Shown piece after piece: positions 1 through 4,932 of a DNA stretch of 6,120 bases (position 1 is the stretch's first letter; the number at the start of each line of letters is the position of its first letter). Below the pieces are notes generated by a model. It was not told the origin of the DNA and did not search any database. It saw only the letters and a list, made by a program, of their open reading frames with translations. The position numbers were made by a program, and so were the translations under genes. The stretch comes from SIG710 sp045605745. GTDB lineage: Bacteria; Bacillota; Clostridia; Oscillospirales; CAG-272. Location: contig JAZUQN010000065.1 of assembly GCA_045605745.1 (NCBI GenBank), positions 1-6,120 of the forward strand. The letters run 5' to 3'.

Positions 1-20
1 AAATATTTATCAAGTCTCAT
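1..20 (-). CDS. rqcP: RqcP/YabO-type S4-domain RNA-binding protein, first six codons only
   Basis: Only the start of this gene is inside the window. Reading the minus strand from 20 gives ATG followed by codons for R, L, D, K, Y and then TT, so the visible peptide is MRLDKY plus L or F. This is the characteristic opening of the short S4-domain family that includes Bacillus YabO, now called RqcP. RqcP binds stalled 50S subunits and works with RqcH in alanine tailing of nascent chains (known from the family). A perfect AAGGAG lies 5 nt upstream of the ATG, which supports a true start. The position directly after mazG and hup fits the yabM-yabN-yabO order of Firmicutes. Six residues are weak evidence on their own; the call rests on peptide, ribosome binding site and gene order together. 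The rest of the protein lies beyond the left edge. Confidence 0.72.
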
Positions 21-25
21 GTTAG

Positions 26-31
26 CTCCTT
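26..31 (-). promoter_or_regulatory. Ribosome binding site of rqcP
   Basis: AAGGAG on the minus strand, with 5 nt before the ATG at 20-18. It begins immediately after the T-run of the upstream terminator, so the translation signal of one gene abuts the transcription stop of the previous one. Confidence 0.8.
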
Positions 32-68
32 AAAAAAATAAATCCGGCAGACTTATTGAAGCCTGCCG
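31..68 (-). terminator. Intrinsic terminator after hup
   Basis: On the minus strand a 10-bp stem is formed by CGGCAGGCTT (68-59) and AAGTCTGCCG (54-45), with one G-U wobble and a CAAT tetraloop. It is followed by GATTTA and a run of seven T (38-32). It starts 14 nt after the hup stop codon. The stem is GC-rich at its base and has all the properties of a Rho-independent terminator. It should end most hup transcripts; readthrough would feed rqcP. Confidence 0.9.
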
Positions 69-82
69 CATTTATCAAAAAA

Positions 83-355
83 TCAGTTTACAGAATCCTT
101 AAGTGCCTTACCGGCTGTGAAGGTAGGATGCTTGGATGCAGCAATTGTAAGAGTCTCGCCGGTCTTGGGGTTTCTACCCTGTCTTGCTGCTCTTGCCTTT
201 ACCTCAAATGTACCAAAGCCGATAAGCTGTACCTTTTCGCCAGCCTTGAGAGCCTCAACGATAGAGCTTGTAACAGCGTTAACTGCTTCCTCTGCCTTAT
301 TCTTCTTGAGACCTGTTGCGTTAGCAACCGCTTCGATGAGCTGTGTCTTGTTCAT
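83..355 (-). CDS. hup: HU-family nucleoid DNA-binding protein
   Basis: HU is a small basic dimeric protein that bends and compacts DNA in the nucleoid. The product from ATG at 355 is 90 residues, exactly the usual HU length. It begins MNKTQLIEAV and contains the conserved GFGTF (46-50) and the beta-arm tip RNPKTG (61-66) with the DNA-intercalating proline P63. A longer reading from a TTG at 409 would add 18 residues (MHRLFLQKN...) that are foreign to the family, so it was rejected. The gene has its own sigma-A-type promoter and structured leader upstream and a strong terminator downstream, and can be transcribed alone. All 11 lysines are AAG, and AAC, CTC and ATC are frequent, unlike the AAA-rich neighbours, which suggests selection for high expression. 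Location after mazG and before rqcP is a known Clostridia arrangement (from memory). Identity is very secure; IHF is unlikely given length and sequence. Confidence 0.98.
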   Translation of the reverse strand: MNKTQLIEAVANATGLKKNKAEEAVNAVTSSIVEALKAGEKVQLIGFGTFEVKARAARQGRNPKTGETLTIAASKHPTFTAGKALKDSVN

Positions 356-367
356 GATTTTGTCCAA

Positions 368-373
368 TCCTTT
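368..373 (-). promoter_or_regulatory. Ribosome binding site of hup
   Basis: AAAGGA on the minus strand, 12 nt before the ATG at 355. The spacing is at the long end of normal. It supports the MNKTQ start over the upstream TTG at 409. Confidence 0.65.
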
Positions 374-396
374 CGTTTTTTTGTTTTTTTGAAGAA

Positions 397-423
397 ACAA
401 TCGGTGCAAAATTCACCAATTGT
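397..423 (-). promoter_or_regulatory. Stem-loop in the hup 5' leader
   Basis: On the minus strand ACAATTGGTG (423-414) pairs with CACCGATTGT (406-397) over 10 bp, with one U-G wobble and a 7-nt loop. It begins about 10 nt after the predicted hup transcription start, so the mRNA would carry a hairpin almost at its 5' end. Such 5' hairpins can protect Firmicute mRNAs from 5'-end-dependent decay (inference). The sequence after it is TTTCTTC and then A-rich, a poor U-tract, so it is not a convincing terminator. Confidence 0.6.
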
Positions 424-439
424 AATATTAACACTACAT

Positions 440-468
440 ATTATATCATCAATTTATACCAATTTCAA
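440..468 (-). promoter_or_regulatory. Sigma-A-type promoter of hup
   Basis: On the minus strand there is TTGAAA (468-463) as -35, a 17-nt spacer, and a perfect TATAAT (445-440) as -10. Transcription should start near 433, giving a leader of about 78 nt. It lies in the gap between mazG and hup, 20 nt after the mazG stop codon, as expected for independent expression of hup. Confidence 0.88.
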
Positions 469-488
469 GGGGTTATGCAAATATTTTT

Positions 489-1310
489 TTATATTTTTGT
501 TAAAAAATCCGATTTTTTTGCTGTCCAAATGGCATCAAGCTCGATTTGTGACATTTTTTCGATATTTTTGTTATTCTCGATAGCCGTGTTTTCAAGAATC
601 TCAAATCTATCGATAAATTTCTTTGTTGCCCTGTTCAAGGCCATTTCGGGGTCAATCCCACTTTTTCTTGCAAAATTTGCAACAGAAAACAAAAGATCTC
701 CTATCTCCTCTTCCAGACGATCCTTATCATCACCATGCATAACTTCTGCTATTTCAGCCGTCTCTTCTTCGATTTTCTGAAAAGCAGATGCGGCATCCGG
801 AAAGTCGAAGCAAGCAGCTCTTTTACCAACCTTTGAAGCTTTCATAAGCGCAGGCAAGGACGGCGGCACACTGCGCAATCTCGATGTCACTGTCTCTCTC
901 TGTTTTTCTTCGTTTTTAATCTTATCCCAATTTTCCAAAACATTTTCACTATTCTTAACAACAACATCTCCAAATATATGTGGATGTCGGTGTATAAGCT
1001 TTGTGCAAAGCTCTGTTATAACATCATTCATATAGAAGTTACCCGCCTCTTCCTCTATGCGAGTATGAAAAACCACTTGCAAAAGAACGTCTCCAAGCTC
1101 CTCTCGAAGAAGATTAGAGTCCTTTGTGTCGATAGCCTCTATAACCTCATAAGTCTCCTCTATAAAATCTCGTCTGATACTCTCATGGGTCTGCTCCATA
1201 TCCCATGGACAGCCTCCCTTGCTTCTCAAAAGCTCCATCACCATGCAAAGATCATCAAAATTATATTCCTTTTTTGCATTTAAAAACGCAATTTTTTCAG
1301 TTCTATCCAT
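489..1310 (-). CDS. mazG: Nucleoside triphosphate pyrophosphohydrolase MazG
   Basis: MazG hydrolyses (d)NTPs to NMP and pyrophosphate and is regarded as a housecleaning enzyme that removes aberrant nucleotides in the cytoplasm. The 273-residue product matches the two-domain E. coli-type MazG (about 263 aa). The N-terminal domain carries GCPWD (33-37), EETYE (51-55) and ELGD (71-74). The C-terminal domain has EETAE (182-186) and EIGD (202-205). Both EExxE...ExxD metal-binding sets are complete, and RHPHIFGD and LPALM lie between them. The N-terminal tetrapyrrole-methylase-like domain found in Bacillus YabN is absent. The ATG at 1310 is preceded by GAGG about 5 nt upstream, overlapping the stop region of the flippase gene 9 nt away, so translation is probably coupled. 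Transcription is probably from the upstream operon; no promoter fits in the gap. Family assignment is secure; the true substrate is not visible in the sequence. Confidence 0.97.
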   Translation of the reverse strand: MDRTEKIAFLNAKKEYNFDDLCMVMELLRSKGGCPWDMEQTHESIRRDFIEETYEVIEAIDTKDSNLLREELGDVLLQVVFHTRIEEEAGNFYMNDVITELCTKLIHRHPHIFGDVVVKNSENVLENWDKIKNEEKQRETVTSRLRSVPPSLPALMKASKVGKRAACFDFPDAASAFQKIEEETAEIAEVMHGDDKDRLEEEIGDLLFSVANFARKSGIDPEMALNRATKKFIDRFEILENTAIENNKNIEKMSQIELDAIWTAKKSDFLTKI

Positions 1311-1315
1311 TTTTT

Positions 1316-1320
1316 CCTCT
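1316..1320 (-). promoter_or_regulatory. Ribosome binding site of mazG, overlapping flippase stop
   Basis: AGAGG on the minus strand, sharing the last A of the flippase TGA (1322-1320) and sitting 5 nt before the mazG ATG. The overlap suggests that ribosomes ending the flippase reinitiate on mazG. Confidence 0.75.
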
Positions 1321-2954
1321 CAGATCAATTTAAATTTATGAAGAATTCCATATATTTTCTCTCCAAATGGAAGCATTTTAATATCATCGCCATCAACAGC
1401 TTTAAACAGCATTGCAAACAAAAGATATAAAACTGCAGCAAATCCAATTGCAAGAATAGTTAATAATCTTGATGCAGCTGTATTAAATCTAATAACCGAA
1501 TACAAGGCGAAAGCTCCGCCAATCGAAATAACAGCTGCCGCAAGTGGCCTATAAAACAGCTTTGCGATACCGTCAAAGCTTGAAGCATATTTCTTTATAT
1601 AGTAGAAATTTATAGCCATAACAGTTGCATTGCAAAGGAATGTGCTGATAGGAGCACCATAAACATTTATACTTGGTATACCGATAAGAACATAGTCAAA
1701 AACGATCTTAACTGCAGCCCCCACCGCCATGGAGATTATTGGTTTACGCTCCTGTTTGTATGATTGCAAAATAGCGTTTGTAACAGTCATAAGGCAGGCA
1801 AATAATACTGAGACTCCAAGTATAGAAAGAAGCGGATAGGCAACAGAAACAGAATCGATTTTATTTGAGAATATCAGCTCAAGAATCGGTTTTGAAAACA
1901 TACAAATTCCAATAGCACAAGGCATTGCAAACAGCGTGCAAACACGCAATGAAGCAGAAAGCACCATCGTTTCCTTCTCTCGGTTTTTAGCCTCTATAGC
2001 AGAGGTCAGCATCGGAACGAGAGAAAGAGCAATGCCGGTTATAACCGCAGGAGGAAGATTGTATATCGGCACAGCAAGAGTGCTATATATGCCATAATAT
2101 TCATTTGCAACCTTTGAAGCAAAGCCCACAGATTGAAGCCTTCCCGATATCAGAGCTGTGTCAACGAGACGAGCAATTCCCATAACAGATGAGCTGATAG
2201 TTATCGGCACAGCAATTTTTATCAGATTTTTCAACACATAGGAACGATCCTCAGGCAAAAAAACGTTGTCCTTATTAAGCGCAGTTTGCTTTCCTGATAT
2301 GCTGAACAAAAATTTTGTCAGCAACAAATAGAGCATTGAAACCGCTACACCTATAGTTAAGCCTAACACGGCGAAGGACGCAACAACAGGCAGAGAATAT
2401 CCTTTGTTTTTTGCCCAAAGTGCCAGCAATATACCGATAACAAGCTTTCCAAGTGATTCTATTATCTGAGAAACAGCCGTTGGCAGCATTATCTGATGGC
2501 CCTGAAAATAACCCCTTATAGCACTTGATATACATATAAAAAACAGTGTTGGCGCAATGGCAATTATGCAATAGGCTGCATCATCTATTTTAATCAGCCT
2601 TGAGAAAAGCCCTGAGCCAAGAAGCATTGCAAGCATCCCTACACAGCCAATAACAAAGAAAATGCCAACCGCAACATAATATATTCTCTTTATGTTTCTG
2701 ATATTGCCTCGCTCTCGATTTTCCGATATCAAAATCGAAACTGCAACAGGCAGTCCGGCAGTTGATATCATATAAAACATTGTATAGATATCATAAGCTG
2801 CATTGAAATATGCCATTCCCTCTTCGCCAAGATAGGTCAGCATCGGTATCTTATAAAGAAGTCCGATAACCTTAACTATGGCAGTTGACATAGTCATAAT
2901 AACCATTCCAGAAAGAAACAGTTTTTTAGCATTTTTAGATTTTTCTTCGGTCAT
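1320..2954 (-). CDS. SpoVB/MurJ-superfamily oligosaccharide (lipid-linked glycan) flippase
   Basis: This is an integral membrane protein of 544 residues with about 14 hydrophobic helices, the size and topology of the MOP-superfamily SpoVB/YabM/MurJ group. These proteins move lipid-linked saccharides such as peptidoglycan precursors across the cytoplasmic membrane. Family features visible are the first-helix region with GLLYKIPMLTYLGEEGMAYF (31-50), STAGLPVAVS (64-73), and the RGYFQGHQIMLPTAVSQIIE block (147-166). The N-terminal dozen residues are charged and cytoplasmic, without a cleavable signal. The ATG at 2954 has GGAG 7 nt upstream. It follows hemZ by 23 nt and precedes mazG by 9 nt. The pairing with mazG is the same as yabM-yabN in Bacillus, which argues for a YabM-like or SpoVB-like paralogue. 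Whether it is the main lipid II flippase, a spore cortex flippase or a polysaccharide exporter cannot be decided here, so no symbol is given. Confidence 0.9.
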   Translation of the reverse strand: MTEEKSKNAKKLFLSGMVIMTMSTAIVKVIGLLYKIPMLTYLGEEGMAYFNAAYDIYTMFYMISTAGLPVAVSILISENRERGNIRNIKRIYYVAVGIFFVIGCVGMLAMLLGSGLFSRLIKIDDAAYCIIAIAPTLFFICISSAIRGYFQGHQIMLPTAVSQIIESLGKLVIGILLALWAKNKGYSLPVVASFAVLGLTIGVAVSMLYLLLTKFLFSISGKQTALNKDNVFLPEDRSYVLKNLIKIAVPITISSSVMGIARLVDTALISGRLQSVGFASKVANEYYGIYSTLAVPIYNLPPAVITGIALSLVPMLTSAIEAKNREKETMVLSASLRVCTLFAMPCAIGICMFSKPILELIFSNKIDSVSVAYPLLSILGVSVLFACLMTVTNAILQSYKQERKPIISMAVGAAVKIVFDYVLIGIPSINVYGAPISTFLCNATVMAINFYYIKKYASSFDGIAKLFYRPLAAAVISIGGAFALYSVIRFNTAASRLLTILAIGFAAVLYLLFAMLFKAVDGDDIKMLPFGEKIYGILHKFKLI

Positions 2955-2977
2955 TTGAAATCTCCGAAATTAAAAAA

Positions 2978-4468
2978 TTAGATCTCTTCTGCAAAAAATT
3001 CGTCTGCCGCATCACTTATTTCTGCCATTGTATCAGCACGAAGATACTCATAAGGATATTTGGGATTAAACAAACGCTTAATTTTTGTTTTACCGTCATC
3101 GCCCTTATATTCGAGAAGCTTAGTAACAGCTCCTGCTCCAACAGCCAAAATAGTATGTACCTCTTCCATCATATAGATATTATAAAGTCCCTCAGAGCCG
3201 GGCTTTGCAAAGCCAACATTTTCAAGATTTCCAACAGTGTTTTTCTGACGGTACATATAATAAGGCTTGTAGCCCTCATGCATTGCTCTGAGCTGAGAAT
3301 AGTCAACGCATTTCACAGCGTCGCCACCTTTTCTTGAGAAAATTGTTGGTCCACGCTGCATAAGCTCGGCAGATTTTTTTACACAAAAGGTATGAACAGT
3401 GATATTGTCCGGTGCCAGCTCAAGTATTCTGTCAAATGTTTCAGAAAAAGTCTTAAAGGTGTCTCCCGGAAGTCCTGCAATTAGATCCGTATTGATATAT
3501 TTTATGCCTGAATTTCTCGCAATATCATAAGCTCTGAAAAATTCATCGGTTGTGTGGTTTCTTCCAACTCCCGACAGAACCTTATCGCAAAGAGTTTGCG
3601 GATTAACGCTCATTCGCGTAATGCCGTATTTTGCTGCAATTGCCAGCTTTTCGCTGTCAATTGTGTCAGGTCTGCCTGCCTCAAGTGTGTATTCTTCAAG
3701 AGCACTGACATCTGTACATTCATATATTTTGGAAAGCAGAATTTCAAGCTCGGTTGCTGTGAGAATAGTTGGTGTTCCACCACCTATATAAATAGTCTTT
3801 ATTCTCAAAGAATGGCGCTTTGCAATATCAAAAGTCTTTTCTATGTCTGCGCAAAGTCTAACAAGATATTCGGGAATAAGTGAAAGAAGTTTTTTTGATG
3901 TATAGGATACAAAAGAGCAATATGCGCATCTGGTTGGGCAAAAAGGAATAGAAATATAGATACTGCAATCCTTCTTATCAGGATTTCCTATTATTTCTCT
4001 CTCAGCTATCGCAACATCAGTAGCAAGAGCAGCCTTTTTAACCGTAACAAAATAATCATTTCTTAGGATCTTTCTAACCTTGGTTTTGCTGTTACCCTCC
4101 AGTAGCTTTTCCATAGCAACCTTTGATGGGCGAACTCCGATAAGCATTCCCCAAGAAGGCCTGTATGAAAGCAACTCCTCACCAAGAGCCAGTATAGCTG
4201 CTCCCAATGCCAGCTTAGTCGCTTTATCCTCGGTTATTCCATCGCCAACAGTCTTTTCTTTCTCGGCAGTTCCCTCTTTACCCATAGCAAAAAGAGTGCA
4301 TTTAGCCTTTATCACATCATCGAATCGGACAACCTCAGCATCAAGACGAAGTCCATCATCCTCAGCACTTTCATTTTCCGAAAACTTAACGCCCGGAAAA
4401 TAGATCATGCAAAGCATCTGGACATAATATCTGTTTATCGGAATATTTCCTTTCAGAAAAACCTTCAT
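2978..4468 (-). CDS. hemZ: Coproporphyrinogen dehydrogenase HemZ (radical SAM)
   Basis: HemZ-type proteins are radical SAM enzymes related to HemN, which oxidatively decarboxylates coproporphyrinogen III without oxygen. The 496-residue product has an N-terminal region of about 165 residues typical of HemZ and absent from HemN/HemW, with RPSWGMLIGVRPSK (103-116). The radical SAM core follows, with the 4Fe-4S motif C177xxxC181xxC184, GGGTP (229-233), EAGRPDTI (263-270) and DLIAGLPGDT (328-337). The C-terminal part has YYMYRQKNTVGNLENVGFA (403-421), a HemZ hallmark. The position two after the last cysteine is F186, where HemN has a fourth cysteine; HemW also lacks it. The start was set at the ATG at 4468 because AGGTG lies 5 nt before it; a TTG at 4510 would add 14 untypical residues inside dtd. 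It begins 4 nt after dtd and belongs to the same transcript. Family is clear; in vivo activity on coproporphyrinogen is less certain. Confidence 0.94.
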   Translation of the reverse strand: MKVFLKGNIPINRYYVQMLCMIYFPGVKFSENESAEDDGLRLDAEVVRFDDVIKAKCTLFAMGKEGTAEKEKTVGDGITEDKATKLALGAAILALGEELLSYRPSWGMLIGVRPSKVAMEKLLEGNSKTKVRKILRNDYFVTVKKAALATDVAIAEREIIGNPDKKDCSIYISIPFCPTRCAYCSFVSYTSKKLLSLIPEYLVRLCADIEKTFDIAKRHSLRIKTIYIGGGTPTILTATELEILLSKIYECTDVSALEEYTLEAGRPDTIDSEKLAIAAKYGITRMSVNPQTLCDKVLSGVGRNHTTDEFFRAYDIARNSGIKYINTDLIAGLPGDTFKTFSETFDRILELAPDNITVHTFCVKKSAELMQRGPTIFSRKGGDAVKCVDYSQLRAMHEGYKPYYMYRQKNTVGNLENVGFAKPGSEGLYNIYMMEEVHTILAVGAGAVTKLLEYKGDDGKTKIKRLFNPKYPYEYLRADTMAEISDAADEFFAEEI

Positions 4469-4472
4469 ACCA

Positions 4473-4931
4473 TCACCTGCTCTTAATAAGATCCGAAGAA
4501 TCCATAACAATTGTCACAGGTCCGTCGTTAATTATAGTAACTTCCATATCTGCGCCAAAAATGCCGTTTCCAACATGAAAAAGAGAATCACGAAGCAAGG
4601 AGCTGAAATACTCATATAGCATATTTGCTCTCTCAGGCTTTTCAGAGGCAAAATAATCCGGTCGATTTCCGCTTTTGTAGTTAGCAAGAAGCGTAAATTG
4701 AGAGATAACCAATGCCTCACCTGAAATATCCATAATGCTTTTATTCATTTTTCCGTTTTGGTCTTCAAAAATGCGAAGCTTAAGTATCTTTGCTGCAAGA
4801 GCCTTTGCATCCTCCTCGGTGTCACCGGCGGCAACACCGAGCAGGATCATAAGTCCATTTGCACAGCTGCCGACCAATTTGCCCTTGACCCTGACCTCGC
4901 TTTTTTTAACTCTTTGAAGCACAGCTTTCAT
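4473..4931 (-). CDS. dtd: D-aminoacyl-tRNA deacylase
   Basis: Dtd hydrolyses D-amino acids (and glycine mischarged on tRNA-Ala) from tRNA, a proofreading step that keeps D-residues out of proteins. The product from ATG at 4931 is 152 residues, near the usual 145-150. It opens MKAVLQRVKKSEV as the family does. Conserved elements are LLGV (30-33), KMNKS (61-65), the active-site SQFTL (77-81), GNRPDYF (88-94) and NDGPVT (135-140), which holds the Gly-cisPro motif (G137-P138) that rejects L-substrates. An upstream in-frame ATG at 4964 would add 11 residues overlapping relA and is not supported by the family. The start lies 1 nt after the relA stop, so the two are translated in series. The relA-dtd pair is a very common Firmicute arrangement. 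All key residues are intact. Confidence 0.97.
   Translation of the reverse strand: MKAVLQRVKKSEVRVKGKLVGSCANGLMILLGVAAGDTEEDAKALAAKILKLRIFEDQNGKMNKSIMDISGEALVISQFTLLANYKSGNRPDYFASEKPERANMLYEYFSSLLRDSLFHVGNGIFGADMEVTIINDGPVTIVMDSSDLIKSR
4474..4478 (-). promoter_or_regulatory. Ribosome binding site of hemZ, overlapping dtd stop
   Basis: AGGTG on the minus strand, 5 nt before the ATG at 4468. Its last bases are part of the dtd stop codon TGA (4475-4473). It fixes the hemZ start and points to translational coupling. Confidence 0.75.
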
Positions 4932-4932
4932 A

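Noticed and set aside
356..409. 18-residue N-terminal extension of HU from a TTG codon at 409
   Set aside because: The extension lies in the leader and its codons cover the hairpin's 3' arm and the A tracts. The HU family starts at MNKTQ, and an AAAGGA site precedes that ATG.
397..423. Terminator for the relA-mazG operon
   Set aside because: The stem is good, but on the minus strand it is followed by TTTCTTC and then A-rich sequence, not a T-run, and it lies downstream of the hup promoter.
56..583. Long plus-strand open frames over hup and its promoter
   Set aside because: They are antisense shadows of hup: cysteine-rich, without family resemblance or a ribosome binding site, and they cover the promoter and terminator.
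2275..2571. Minus-strand open frame of 98 codons inside the flippase gene
   Set aside because: It is in another frame of a well-conserved membrane protein gene and has no recognisable features.
2978..3010. Terminator at the end of hemZ
   Set aside because: There is a T-rich stretch after the stop codon, but the repeated GCAGA upstream is direct, not inverted, so no stem precedes it.
4469..4510. Longer HemZ start at TTG 4510
   Set aside because: It would add 14 residues inside dtd; the ATG at 4468 has a well-placed AGGTG and gives the family-typical N-terminus.
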